DNA from: Cytophagales bacterium | Lineage (GTDB): Bacteria > Pseudomonadota > Gammaproteobacteria > Burkholderiales > Burkholderiaceae_C | Reading direction: 5' to 3' | Assembly: GCA_030054145.1 (NCBI GenBank) | Contig: JASGCK010000012.1 | Coordinates: forward strand, 1 to 64,000 | Length of the DNA stretch: 64,000 bases | Shown: positions 1 through 8,618 of the stretch, piece by piece | Layout of the letters: each line of letters begins with the position of its first letter | How positions within the stretch are numbered: the first letter of the stretch is position 1 | Position numbers and translations under genes: made by a program | Notes under the pieces: generated by a model | Database searches by the model: none | What the model saw: the letters and a program-made list of their open reading frames with translations, nothing else | What the model was told of the DNA's origin: nothing

Positions 1-100
1 TTGCGAGATAGCGCACTGTTGAATGAACCCCATAAGCATGCTAGCCCGCAGCCCACATTGTGATTGGCTTGCCAGCCTGTGCTGCCCGTAGCCCAATTAA
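1..100 (-). repeat. Degenerate copy of the small-ORF tail found at 13579-13719
   Basis: Read on the minus strand from about 100, the DNA encodes LIG, then QAGKP, then W-x-AG, a stop, then HA. This matches in order and spacing the 46-residue protein at 13579-13719 (LIG, QAGRP, W-x-AG, HA). DNA identity is also clear over the AGCATGCT block and the CCAGCCTG block. A stop codon and loss of the terminal motif suggest a decayed copy. Confidence 0.4.
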
Positions 101-254
101 AACGTGCCTTGCGGCACGTTGTGGTTTTAGATTTTGATGGTCGGCTTGGGCGTGATTCCCCGCTGGCTTTGCCGCTGCTGTTCGCGGTTTCGGACACTGC
201 CATCATGCACCCGCGCCTTGCGTTGTAAATGGTGCGGTAGGCGAGGCAGTTCAT
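1..254 (-). CDS. Possible N-terminus of a two-partner-secretion exoprotein (partial)
   Basis: An ATG at 254 opens a minus-strand frame that stays open to the left edge of the window (about 84 codons). The first ~33 residues look like the extended signal peptide region (ESPR) of filamentous-haemagglutinin/CdiA-type TpsA proteins: MN start, YRTIYN, RRG, MMAVSETA, then SSGKASGE. Such proteins are exported by Sec and then by a TpsB porin. After the ESPR the sequence is not clearly a hydrophobic signal core, and another frame of the same DNA resembles the tail of the small ORF at 13579-13719, so this may be a decayed or recombined gene. No convincing ribosome binding site precedes the ATG. The ESPR resemblance is by eye; the rest of the gene lies outside the window. 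Confidence 0.45.
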   Translation of the reverse strand, partial: MNCLAYRTIYNARRGCMMAVSETANSSGKASGESRPSRPSKSKTTTCRKARFNWATGSTGWQANHNVGCGLACLWGSFNSALSR

Positions 255-324
255 GGTTTGATTTTAGGAGCTACGCTGTAAAATTCTTGCCATTAACTGA
301 AATTTAATTTGAGAGGCAGGCGCC

Positions 325-897
325 ATGACTAAACCAGTCACTACCATTAAAGATGTCCTCGCGCTATTTGAGCAAACAAACGCAATGCTTCAAGAGAATG
401 CGGCAGCACAAGCCAAAACAGAAATTCAGTTAGCTCAAACTCAAAAAGAACTAGCCGAGAGTTTCAAAAACGTTAATAAACAACTAGGCGGCATTGGTGT
501 CAGCCAAGGCCTCGTAGCAGAGGAGTTTTTTTACAACACACTCCTGGATAAACCGCAAATCGGCAGCCTGAAGTTCGATCAAATTAACATGAATATGCAA
601 GGCGGCAAAAAGAGTGATCGCTTTGAATGCGACATTGCCGCCATCAACGGAAAATCTTTGGCCTTGATTGAAGTGAAATACAACGTACACGAGGACGCTG
701 TCGAACAAGTGGAGAGCCATGTACGCCGTTTTAGAAAGTTCTTCCCGTACTACGCCAAGCGCAAAATCTACGGCGGTGTGGCGGGGTTTCACATCTCCAA
801 AGACGTGGCAGAGTTGGCGCACAAAAAGGGCTTCTTTGTGCTCAAGCGCAAGGGAGAAGCGTTCACCGCTAGCACGGCGGATATGAAGGCGTTTTAA
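325..897 (+). CDS. PD-(D/E)XK nuclease-like protein of unknown role
   Basis: This 190-residue protein has an N-terminal coiled-coil-like stretch (about residues 10-55, rich in Gln, Glu, Lys and Ala) followed by a domain with the PD-(D/E)XK pattern: FECDIAAI (Asp near 103) and, 13 residues on, LIEVKYN. Proteins of this shape are small, cytosolic, often multi-copy and uncharacterised; the motif suggests a nuclease fold but does not prove activity. GAGAGG lies shortly upstream of the ATG as ribosome binding site. The 3' end overlaps the convergent aquaporin gene by 4 bp. No operon partner is apparent. Confidence 0.75.
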   Translation: MTKPVTTIKDVLALFEQTNAMLQENAAAQAKTEIQLAQTQKELAESFKNVNKQLGGIGVSQGLVAEEFFYNTLLDKPQIGSLKFDQINMNMQGGKKSDRFECDIAAINGKSLALIEVKYNVHEDAVEQVESHVRRFRKFFPYYAKRKIYGGVAGFHISKDVAELAHKKGFFVLKRKGEAFTASTADMKAF

Positions 898-1571
898 TCT
901 CGCCCGATCTGGATATTTTTTATCAATAGCTGATTCAAAATCACCCCCAACGCAGCGCCTGCAATTTGTGCGCCCACAAATCCCAAGGCACTTTGCGGTG
1001 CAATACCTGAAAAGCTATCCGTCATCATGCGCCCGAGCACGGCAGCGGGGTTGGCAAACGAGGTGCTGGCGGTAAACCAATACGCTGCGCCAATGTAGCT
1101 GGCGACCAAGGCGCTTGCTGATGCACGTGTTTGGCTGGAGCGCAAAATAAAAAAGATGAGTCCCGCTGTAGCGACGCCTTCGGCAATCCATTGTCCTGTG
1201 CCTGTGCGGATGTGGCTGCTGAGTTGAAAGATGGGTAGATCAAACATCGCATGAGCCAACCATGCACCCGCCATCGCGCCCAAGCTTTGCGCAATCACGT
1301 AGTAGGCGAGCAGCGGCTTCGAGGTGTGCCGCAGTACGACAAGGCTTACCAGTGGGTTGAAATGTGCGCCGCTAATGCCGCCTAGCGTTTCAATGAGTAC
1401 ATACAAAATAAAAACGGTTGCCAGCGTATTGCCCAGCAAGGCCATAGCGACATTGCCACCAGCCAGCCGCTCCGCCATGATGCCAGAGCCAATGACTGTG
1501 CATAGCAAAAGTAGCGTGCCTAGAAATTCCGCGAAGGCTTTTTGTGGCGTGGTGTGCTGTTGCTCGTTCAT
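894..1571 (-). CDS. MIP-family channel (aquaglyceroporin, AqpS-like)
   Basis: A 225-residue membrane protein with about six hydrophobic helices and the two half-helix motifs of the major intrinsic protein family: HFNPLV near residue 72, a variant of NPA, and FANPAAV near residue 172. It begins inside the stop codon of arsC (ATGA overlap), so the two are translated together. In several bacteria an aquaglyceroporin beside arsC lets arsenite, made by arsenate reduction, leave the cell down its gradient. The inference here is that this channel exports arsenite; glycerol or water transport remains possible because substrate selectivity cannot be read from the sequence. Confidence 0.85.
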   Translation of the reverse strand: MNEQQHTTPQKAFAEFLGTLLLLCTVIGSGIMAERLAGGNVAMALLGNTLATVFILYVLIETLGGISGAHFNPLVSLVVLRHTSKPLLAYYVIAQSLGAMAGAWLAHAMFDLPIFQLSSHIRTGTGQWIAEGVATAGLIFFILRSSQTRASASALVASYIGAAYWFTASTSFANPAAVLGRMMTDSFSGIAPQSALGFVGAQIAGAALGVILNQLLIKNIQIGRD

Positions 1572-1954
1572 TGTTCTTTACGGAATGCGCTTAGCTGTGG
1601 CTTCTCCAAAATATCAAGCACCACCTCTGAGGGACGGCACAGTCGTGTGCCCAGCTTTGTGACCACAATGGGCCGATTGATGAGGATGGGATGGGCAAGC
1701 ATTTGCTCCAGCAGATCATCATCTGACCACTTCGCGTTACCTAAATCTAACTCGTCGTAGGGTGTCCCTTTTTGACGCAGCAACGCACGCACGGTTATTC
1801 CCATTGCAGCAATTAATTCAATCAGTTCATCGCGGCTAGGTGGTGTGTTCAAGTAATGGATGATGTGCGGCTCTTCGCCCGTATTGCGAATCATTGCTAA
1901 TGCATTACGGGATGTTCCGCAATTGGGGTTGTGATAGATCGTGATTTTTGTCAT
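1568..1954 (-). CDS. arsC: Arsenate reductase, glutaredoxin-coupled
   Basis: This 128-residue cytosolic enzyme reduces arsenate to arsenite using glutathione and glutaredoxin. The N-terminus carries HNPNCGTSRN with the catalytic Cys12, and the C-terminal half has RPIVV and the arginines of the ArsC family. The ATG at 1954 is preferred because it puts the catalytic cysteine at position 12 as in characterised ArsC; an upstream ATG at 1987 would add 11 residues that do not look conserved. The next gene, an aquaglyceroporin, overlaps by 4 bp. A Pho box lies between this gene and ppk and could influence both. No arsR is adjacent. Confidence 0.9.
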   Translation of the reverse strand: MTKITIYHNPNCGTSRNALAMIRNTGEEPHIIHYLNTPPSRDELIELIAAMGITVRALLRQKGTPYDELDLGNAKWSDDDLLEQMLAHPILINRPIVVTKLGTRLCRPSEVVLDILEKPQLSAFRKEQ

Positions 1955-1976
1955 GCGCCCGATTATCGATGCGGCT

Positions 1977-1994
1977 TTGTCACACAACCGTCAT
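1977..1994 (+). promoter_or_regulatory. Pho box upstream of ppk
   Basis: TTGTCAC, four bases, then CCGTCAT: two 7-bp direct repeats at the 11-bp spacing of PhoB sites (consensus CTGTCAT). It ends 25 bp before the ppk start and lies in the 65-bp gap shared with divergent arsC. Confidence 0.75.
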
Positions 1995-2019
1995 ATAAGA
2001 GCAGAATACTGTCCAATCT

Positions 2020-4095
2020 ATGACTGTCCCTCTACCAATCCTTCCGCTCCTCCCACTCCTTGACCGCGATCAAAGCATTCTTCAATTCAACGAACGAGTG
2101 TTGCAATGGGCGCGAGCAGACGATGTGCCGCTGCTTGAGCGGCTGCGATTTTTATGCATCGTGTCATCTAATTTGGACGAGTTTTTTGAAGTGCGAATGG
2201 AGCAACACCACGCGGTTGCCAAGCAATTAGTGACGATGCAGGCGGGTGAATCAAAACAGCATTGTGATGCGCTGTCAATCTCGCTGCACCGAGTGGTTGA
2301 GAAACAATATAAATTGTTTAACGAGCAGCTGATTCCTGCGCTCGATAAGCAGGGCATTCATGTTCTCTCGCATGGTGACCGTAATGCAGCGCAGCGCCGC
2401 TGGGTCAAAAATTATTTTGAGCGCGAGGTGCGCCCATTGCTTATTCCTGTTGGGCTAGATCCCTCGCACCCCTTCCCGCAGGTGGCAAATAAGTCACTTA
2501 ACTTTATTGTTCGCCTCAAGGGCAAGGATGCCTTTGGTCGTGAAAATGTGATTGCAATTGTTAAAGTGCCGCGTGTGTTGCCAAGGCTGATTTTGTTGCC
2601 CGATAAAGTGGGATGCAAAGATGGTCATGGCATCTCGGTTGTGGCGCTCTCTAGTGTGATTCGGGCGCATCTGGCAGATTTATTTCCTGGGCGCGAGCCA
2701 TCGGAATTTTCACAATTCCGCGTCACTCGAAACTCTGAGTTGGCGCTTGATGAAGAAGATGTGCGTGACTTGCGTACCGCCTTGCGGCAAAGCTTGCAGC
2801 ACCGCAATTACGGTCAAGCCGTGCGCTTAGAGGTGTCGTCAGGTTGCTCGCATTTTTTATCTAACTTTTTATTGAGTCAATTTGATTTGCCAAGGCAGGC
2901 GCTCTACAGCGTTCACGGCCCTGTGAACCTTAGCCGCTTTGCGCAGCTGATTGATTTAGCTTCTGAGCCTCGGCTGCTTTTTCCGCCATACCAATCGGCT
3001 TGGCCTGCAAGTCTTAACGCGCAAAAATCAATTTTTACCGAGCTGTCGGAAAAAGATGTTCTCATCCACCAACCGTTTGAGAGTTTTGATGCCGTGCTCG
3101 CATTGCTGCGCGAGGGTGTGAACGATCCTGCTGTGCTGTCGATTCGTTTGACGGTGTACCGCACGGGGGCAGATTCCGAGATGATGGATTTGCTGCGCGA
3201 GGCCGTGCGCCGAGGCAAAGAAGTGCTGGTTGTGGTTGAGTTGAAAGCGCGTTTTGATGAAGAGGCCAACATCAATTGGGCTGAGGCTTTGGAGTCGATT
3301 GGTGCGCAAGTCGTGTATGGTGTGGTGGGACTCAAAACGCATTGCAAGATGCTCTTGCTCACGCGCAAAGAGGGGCGCAATTTGCGGCGTTATGGACATC
3401 TCTCAACGGGCAATTACAACGCACGCACCGCCAAGCTGTATACGGATGTGGGTTATCTCACGGCGGATCCAGATTTGACGCGGGATATGCAAGCTGTGTT
3501 TGTGCATCTGGCCAGCCAAACCAAGCTGCTTAAGTTGGAAAAGTTGTGGGTTGCGCCGTTTCACTTGCAAGATAAATTGCTCGCCATGATTGCGGAGACG
3601 GGACGTGCCGCTGCCAAAGGCGTGCAGGGACGCATTGTTTTAAAAATGAACGCGCTCACAGATGAAGGTCTCACGCGTGCGCTTATTTTGGCGGGGCAGC
3701 AAGGTGTGCAAATTGATTTGATTGTTCGCGGTGCTTGCATCTTGCCCGCGCAGCAGGCGGGCGTAACGGACAACATTCGTGTGCGCTCGGTGGTGGGGCG
3801 ATTTTTAGAGCACTCGCGAGTCTTTTATTTTCGCAGTGGCGAGCAAGAGTCGCTGTATCTTGCCAGTGCCGATTTAATGAATCGCAATATGCTGCGAAGG
3901 ATTGAAGTAGCCTGGCCCGTGACCGATGCGCTACTACGCCAACGCATCATTGATGAATGTTTGGTGGCCTATCTGTACGATACGAAAGATGCTTGGATTT
4001 TGGGCGCGGATGGTCAATATACATTGGCTGGTGCCAAGCTAGACCCGAGTCAGCAACTAAGTGCTCAGTACGCGCTGATGCGTCGCTATGGCTAG
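2020..4095 (+). CDS. ppk: Polyphosphate kinase 1
   Basis: The 691-residue length is normal for PPK1, which polymerises the gamma-phosphate of ATP into polyphosphate. The N-terminal helical domain holds the SSNLDEFFEVRM block. The two phospholipase-D-like catalytic domains carry the active-site histidines: His460 in GHLSTGNYN (the residue phosphorylated in E. coli PPK1) and His598 in RFLEHSRV. The enzyme is cytosolic or membrane-associated. A Pho box directly upstream, and ppx and pst on the other side, place polyphosphate metabolism under phosphate control. It faces ppx tail to tail across 90 bp. Confidence 0.97.
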   Translation: MTVPLPILPLLPLLDRDQSILQFNERVLQWARADDVPLLERLRFLCIVSSNLDEFFEVRMEQHHAVAKQLVTMQAGESKQHCDALSISLHRVVEKQYKLFNEQLIPALDKQGIHVLSHGDRNAAQRRWVKNYFEREVRPLLIPVGLDPSHPFPQVANKSLNFIVRLKGKDAFGRENVIAIVKVPRVLPRLILLPDKVGCKDGHGISVVALSSVIRAHLADLFPGREPSEFSQFRVTRNSELALDEEDVRDLRTALRQSLQHRNYGQAVRLEVSSGCSHFLSNFLLSQFDLPRQALYSVHGPVNLSRFAQLIDLASEPRLLFPPYQSAWPASLNAQKSIFTELSEKDVLIHQPFESFDAVLALLREGVNDPAVLSIRLTVYRTGADSEMMDLLREAVRRGKEVLVVVELKARFDEEANINWAEALESIGAQVVYGVVGLKTHCKMLLLTRKEGRNLRRYGHLSTGNYNARTAKLYTDVGYLTADPDLTRDMQAVFVHLASQTKLLKLEKLWVAPFHLQDKLLAMIAETGRAAAKGVQGRIVLKMNALTDEGLTRALILAGQQGVQIDLIVRGACILPAQQAGVTDNIRVRSVVGRFLEHSRVFYFRSGEQESLYLASADLMNRNMLRRIEVAWPVTDALLRQRIIDECLVAYLYDTKDAWILGADGQYTLAGAKLDPSQQLSAQYALMRRYG

Positions 4096-4131
4096 AGGAG
4101 GAGCATCATCTGCGCTACGCACCGTTCAAAA

Positions 4132-4152
4132 TTCCCGCGAAGGCGGGAGTCC
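4132..4152. repeat. Small palindromic repeat (REP-like)
   Basis: TCCCGC and GCGGGA arms around a 4-base loop, followed by GTCC. The same element occurs at 25597-25687 (two inverted copies) and 61522-61547. Here it lies between the convergent ppk and ppx genes, where it could help end transcription, though it has no T-run. Confidence 0.7.
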
Positions 4153-4185
4153 AAAGAATGCGTACTTTTACGTACTTTTAGTATG

Positions 4186-5679
4186 TTAGGTGGCTATTTT
4201 TAACTCAAACACCCACGTTGTTTTTTGCCACGCTTCTACTTCTTGTTTGAGTAAGTGCGCGGACTGCGGATAAGTTTGCAACCACTCAGCAGGAATTTGC
4301 AAGGTCAAAATATGATTTGTCTTTGTTAATTGCGCTGGGGACCAATCAGGATCAATCCTGGCGTGGCAGGCAATGATGGCGAGCCTGAGCGCCAATAGTT
4401 GAGACGTGAACGCCGCATTAGATAAATGCGTCTCCAATTTTTTGAGCTTGCCTTTGTGTCCTAAAACCAAGAGACCGAGGCGATGCAGTTCATACTGCGC
4501 AAAGCCAACGGCATCAATATTCTCCAAGATGTACGCGCCGTGTTTGTGATAGTCGCTATGCGCGATGTGCCGCCCAATTTCGTGCAACTGAGCCGCCCAG
4601 CCTAATTTGCGCATCAGGCTTTGGGACGCGGTGATATCTTGCTTGGGCATGATTTGCTCAAATAGCGTTTGCGCGATAGCCGTCACGCGCCTTGCTTGCT
4701 GGACATCAATGTTGAAGCTGCGCGTCATGCGTGCAACGGTATTGCTGCGGACATCGGTGGCGTTGTGCTCGCGCTCAATCATGTCGTAGAGCACGCCTTG
4801 GCGCAGTGCGCCATCTGCCACAAGCAAGGTGTTGATTTCAAGTAAATCGAACAGTGCGCACAGCACACTGAGGCCACCGCACAGTACCGCACGGCGATCG
4901 TCTTTAAGTCCTTCTAAGCGAACCCTCTCAATGCGCCCTGATTTTTGCAAAATGTCTTTGATCTCAAGCAGTCCGCTGCGGCTGATGGTCTGCATGGGGT
5001 AACCTAGCCCGCCCAAAATATCCGCGATTGCGCCCACCGTACCCGACGAGCCATAGACGTTATCCCAGTGCTGCTTGGTGTATGTGCCCAGCGTTTCGTC
5101 CAGCACCGCTTTGGCGGCAATTTCGGCTAGATGAAATGATTCTTTGGACACATTGCCGCCGGCAAAATACTTCATCGACCAAGTGACGCTGCCCACGCGG
5201 TAGGACTCCATCACTTGCGGCGTATAGCCTTGTCCCAAAATGAGCTCGGTCGATCTGCCGCCAATGTCAATCACTAAGCGGCGCTCGGATGATTGAGGGA
5301 GCAGATGCGACACGCCCACATAAATGAGTCTTGCCTCTTCTTTGCCAGAAATAACATCAATCGGATGACCTAATATTTCCTGCCCACGCGCCAAAAAGAC
5401 ATCGCGGTTTTTGGCCTCACGCAGCGTTTGCGTGGCAACCACACGCACTTGTTTTTTTTTGAAATTCTTGAGCCGCTCGGAAAATCGCGCCAAACAATCC
5501 CAGCCGCGTTGCATGGCTTCAAGCGATAAATGTCGATTGGCATCCAACCCGCCGCCTAAGCGAACAGTCTCTTTGATGTACTCGATACGGTGAAGATGTT
5601 GGTGCTCAAACCTGCCAATTTCTAGGCGAAAGCTGTTTGATCCCAGATCGATGGAGGCTAGTTGTGTGGTGTCTTGCAT
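4186..5679 (-). CDS. ppx: Exopolyphosphatase (Ppx/GppA)
   Basis: This 497-residue protein hydrolyses terminal phosphate from polyphosphate (or pppGpp). The N-terminus has the ASKHA ATPase-fold motif IDLGSNSFRLEI; a second phosphate-binding motif, VIDIGGRSTELI, is near residue 140; and GSSGTVGAIA is near 210. The C-terminal third is the HD-like domain seen in Ppx/GppA. It is transcribed away from pstS; the Pho box at 5711-5739 lies in the shared promoter region. Whether polyphosphate or pppGpp is the preferred substrate cannot be told, but the ppk neighbour favours polyphosphate. Confidence 0.95.
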   Translation of the reverse strand: MQDTTQLASIDLGSNSFRLEIGRFEHQHLHRIEYIKETVRLGGGLDANRHLSLEAMQRGWDCLARFSERLKNFKKKQVRVVATQTLREAKNRDVFLARGQEILGHPIDVISGKEEARLIYVGVSHLLPQSSERRLVIDIGGRSTELILGQGYTPQVMESYRVGSVTWSMKYFAGGNVSKESFHLAEIAAKAVLDETLGTYTKQHWDNVYGSSGTVGAIADILGGLGYPMQTISRSGLLEIKDILQKSGRIERVRLEGLKDDRRAVLCGGLSVLCALFDLLEINTLLVADGALRQGVLYDMIEREHNATDVRSNTVARMTRSFNIDVQQARRVTAIAQTLFEQIMPKQDITASQSLMRKLGWAAQLHEIGRHIAHSDYHKHGAYILENIDAVGFAQYELHRLGLLVLGHKGKLKKLETHLSNAAFTSQLLALRLAIIACHARIDPDWSPAQLTKTNHILTLQIPAEWLQTYPQSAHLLKQEVEAWQKTTWVFELKIAT

Positions 5680-5710
5680 GGGGGTCTATTGTCTAGCCAG
5701 TTTGTCATAA

Positions 5711-5739
5711 ATGTCACACAACTGTCATAAAGTCTCACT
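5711..5739 (+). promoter_or_regulatory. Pho box(es) upstream of pstS
   Basis: ATGTCAC (5711), CTGTCAT (5722) and a weaker TCTCACT (5733) repeat at exact 11-bp steps, with a further TTGTCAT at 5702. This is the PhoB half-site spacing. It lies between divergent ppx and pstS and should make the pst-pho operon, and perhaps ppx, respond to phosphate limitation. Confidence 0.8.
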
Positions 5740-5798
5740 ACATTTGTGTTCGTGGGTGTGTGCTCACGCTGACTTGTTCATTCCATAAAGGATAAAAA

Positions 5799-6821
5799 AT
5801 GAAAAAAATGACGCAAATTTTGCAGGCTGGTTTTGTGACTAGCTTAGTGAGTCTTGGCTTAATGGGCACATCCGCGTCGCGGGCGCAAGACATTGTGGGC
5901 GCTGGCGCTAGTTTTCCAGCACCGCTCTACGCTAAATGGGCGGCTGACTTTAACAAAGAAACTGGCGTAAAAGTGAACTATCAGTCGATTGGTTCTGGCG
6001 CTGGATTGAAGCAAATTGAAGCCAAAACGGTGGATTTTGGTGCCTCTGATATGCCGCTAAAAGATGACGATTTGAAGGCTAAGGGCTTGGTGCAATTCCC
6101 TATGGTGATTGGCGGCGTTGTTCCTGTGGTCAGCATCAAGGGCATTGCGGCTGGTCAACTTAAATTAACTGGGCAAGTGCTTGGCGATATTTACCTGGGC
6201 AAGATCACGATGTGGGATGACAAAGCAATTAAAGCGTTGAACCCTCATTTGGCACTGCCCAGCAACCCTATCTCTGTGGTGCGCCGTGCTGATGGCTCTG
6301 GTACCAGCTTCATTTTTACGAACTACCTGAGCAAGGTGAATAAAGAGTGGCAGGGCAAAGTAGGCGAGGGCACAGCTGTGAATTGGCCTGTGGGCGCTGG
6401 CGGTAAGGGCAACGAAGGCGTGGCTGCATTTGTGGCACGTTTGCCTAATTCAATTGGCTATGTTGAGTACGCTTACGTGAAGCAAAACAAAATGGCTTAC
6501 GCCCTTGTGCAAAACGCAGCAGGCAACTATGTCGTGCCTGATGATGTCACGTTTAAAGCCGCCGCCGCTAACGCGGAGTGGAGCAAGAGCTACTACCAAG
6601 TGCTAACCAACCAAGCGGGCAAAGATGCTTGGCCTTTGTCTGGCGCGACCTTTTTGCTGTTGCAGGCTAAGCCAGAGAACATGGCAAAAACTCAGTCCGT
6701 ACTCAATTTTGTGAAGTGGGCATTTGCCAAAGGCGACAAAACAGCGGAAGACTTGGACTATGTTCCGATGCCAGCCAATGTGAAGACGTTGATTGAAAAA
6801 TCTTGGACGCAGATGAAGTAA
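5799..6821 (+). CDS. pstS: Phosphate ABC transporter, periplasmic binding protein
   Basis: PstS captures inorganic phosphate in the periplasm and delivers it to the PstCA channel. The 340-residue protein has a Sec signal peptide (Lys-rich start, hydrophobic core, likely cleavage after SRA near residue 29), then GAGASFPAPLY and phosphate-contacting segments: SIGSGAG, FGASDMP and RRADGSGTSF. AAGGA precedes the ATG at a good distance. It is first in a seven-gene pst-pho operon behind a Pho box, with 18 bp to pstC. Confidence 0.97.
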   Translation: MKKMTQILQAGFVTSLVSLGLMGTSASRAQDIVGAGASFPAPLYAKWAADFNKETGVKVNYQSIGSGAGLKQIEAKTVDFGASDMPLKDDDLKAKGLVQFPMVIGGVVPVVSIKGIAAGQLKLTGQVLGDIYLGKITMWDDKAIKALNPHLALPSNPISVVRRADGSGTSFIFTNYLSKVNKEWQGKVGEGTAVNWPVGAGGKGNEGVAAFVARLPNSIGYVEYAYVKQNKMAYALVQNAAGNYVVPDDVTFKAAAANAEWSKSYYQVLTNQAGKDAWPLSGATFLLLQAKPENMAKTQSVLNFVKWAFAKGDKTAEDLDYVPMPANVKTLIEKSWTQMK

Positions 6822-6839
6822 CCCTACAAACTTGACTCT

Positions 6840-7775
6840 ATGAATGCTCGTTTCGCCGATCAATTATTTGCACTGACCGCTAGAGCTGCGGCGGTGCTCA
6901 CACTGGCCATGTTGGTGGGCATTTTGCTCTCGCTGGTGGTGGGTGCATGGCCTGCCATTCATCAGTTTGGTTGGCACTTTTTTACCAGTAGCGTTTGGGA
7001 TCCTGTCCAAAATAATTACGGTGGATTGGTGATGATCTACGGAACACTTGCCACCAGCATCATTGCGCTATTCATTGCTGTCCCCGTCAGCTTTGGCATT
7101 GCTGTTTTCTTAACCGAGCTTGCGCCCAATTGGCTCAAGCGCCCACTGGGCACGGCGATTGAACTCTTGGCAGCGATTCCCTCTATCGTCTACGGAATGT
7201 GGGGTCTGTTGGTCCTAGGGCCCGTTTTGGCAACGCTGGTTCAGCAACCCTTGCAACAGTTATTTTCTAGCGTGCCTATGCTGGCAAGCCTTGTGAGCGG
7301 GCCTCCCGTTGGCATTGGTATTTTTTCTGCGGGCGTGATTTTGGCGATCATGATTATTCCGTTTATCGCGTCCGTGATGCGCGATGTGTTCGAGGTGACA
7401 CCTGCGCTCTTGAAAGAGTCCGCGTATGGGCTTGGTTCGACGACATGGGAAGTGGTCTCCAAAGTGGTTTTGCCGTACACCAAAACAGGTGTCATGGGCG
7501 GCGTGATGCTCGGCCTTGGGCGTGCGCTGGGCGAGACGATGGCGGTCACGTTTGTGATTGGCAATATGAACCAACTCAGCTCACCCAGTCTGTTTGAAGC
7601 GGCGAACTCCATCACCTCGGCGCTCGCCAATGAGTTTGCTGAAGCAGGCGAAGGCTTGCATCAGGCATCGCTGATCTATTTAGGTTTGGTGCTCTTCGCG
7701 ATTACGACCTTGGTGCTCGCAGTGTCTAAATTGCTTTTGGCTCAACTCAAAAAGAGTGAAGGGAAGGTCTCATGA
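6840..7775 (+). CDS. pstC: Phosphate ABC transporter permease PstC
   Basis: One of the two inner-membrane channel subunits for phosphate uptake. It has 311 residues with about six transmembrane helices, and the ABC permease cytoplasmic loop (EAA-like) around [15 protein letters not shown]. PAIxxFG and YGMWGLL segments are typical of PstC. The gene sits between pstS and pstA and overlaps pstA by 4 bp (ATGA), so their translation is coupled. Confidence 0.95.
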   Translation: MNARFADQLFALTARAAAVLTLAMLVGILLSLVVGAWPAIHQFGWHFFTSSVWDPVQNNYGGLVMIYGTLATSIIALFIAVPVSFGIAVFLTELAPNWLKRPLGTAIELLAAIPSIVYGMWGLLVLGPVLATLVQQPLQQLFSSVPMLASLVSGPPVGIGIFSAGVILAIMIIPFIASVMRDVFEVTPALLKESAYGLGSTTWEVVSKVVLPYTKTGVMGGVMLGLGRALGETMAVTFVIGNMNQLSSPSLFEAANSITSALANEFAEAGEGLHQASLIYLGLVLFAITTLVLAVSKLLLAQLKKSEGKVS

Positions 7776-8605
7776 CCAAGTATGAAAAACGCCAGTGGGT
7801 GAACCGTGTCGCACTTGGCTTGTCTTTATTGGCAATGGCTTTCGGACTCTTTTTTCTCGCTTGGATTTTGTGGGAAATTGTGCGCCAAGGCATCGGTGGG
7901 TTATCCATTGCGGCCTTTACGCAAATGACACCTGCCCCCAACGATGAAGGTGGGCTTGCCAATGCGCTATATGGCTCTGGCTTAATGGTTGTGCTGGCAA
8001 CATGTGTGGGAACGCCTATTGGCATTTTTGCGGGCATTTATTTAGCTGAGTTTGGCGAGAAAACTTATCTAGGCTCGATAACCCGCTTCGTCAACGACAT
8101 CTTGCTGTCTGCGCCCTCTATCGTCATTGGCTTGTTTATTTACACCTTGGTCGTCGCTCGCTTCAAAGGCTTTTCGGCGATTGCAGGTGTATTGGCGCTG
8201 GCGCTCATTGTGATTCCTGTGGTGATTCGCACCACCGAGAATATGCTGCGCCTTGTGCCAAACGCATTGCGCGAAGCCGCCTATGCGCTCGGTACGCCGC
8301 AGTGGCGAGTCATTTTGACGGTGACGCTACGCGCCGCCAGATCGGGTGTGCTGACGGGTGTTTTGCTGGCGGTTGCGCGTATTGCGGGCGAAACCGCCCC
8401 GCTTTTGTTTACGGCGCTCTCGAATCAATTTTGGAGTAGCGATCTCTCGCAGCCCATGGCCAGCTTGCCCGTGACCATTTTTAAATTTGCGATGAGTCCT
8501 TATGAAAACTGGCAAAAGCTGGCTTGGGCGGGTGTCTTCATCATCACCCTATTTGTGCTAGCTTTGAATATCTTGGCACGCTGGATGACGCGCAGCAAGC
8601 AATGA
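7772..8605 (+). CDS. pstA: Phosphate ABC transporter permease PstA
   Basis: The second channel subunit of the Pst transporter, 277 residues with six predicted transmembrane segments. The EAA loop reads [15 protein letters not shown], followed by [11 protein letters not shown] as in PstA proteins. It starts within the pstC stop codon and is followed after 13 bp by the ATPase gene. Confidence 0.95.
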   Translation: MTKYEKRQWVNRVALGLSLLAMAFGLFFLAWILWEIVRQGIGGLSIAAFTQMTPAPNDEGGLANALYGSGLMVVLATCVGTPIGIFAGIYLAEFGEKTYLGSITRFVNDILLSAPSIVIGLFIYTLVVARFKGFSAIAGVLALALIVIPVVIRTTENMLRLVPNALREAAYALGTPQWRVILTVTLRAARSGVLTGVLLAVARIAGETAPLLFTALSNQFWSSDLSQPMASLPVTIFKFAMSPYENWQKLAWAGVFIITLFVLALNILARWMTRSKQ

Positions 8606-8618
8606 GAACGAGAAAAAA

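Noticed and set aside
101-120. AACGTGCC/GGCACGTT hairpin as a terminator
   Set aside because: The stem is good but no T-run follows on either strand, and it lies inside the open frame starting at 254.
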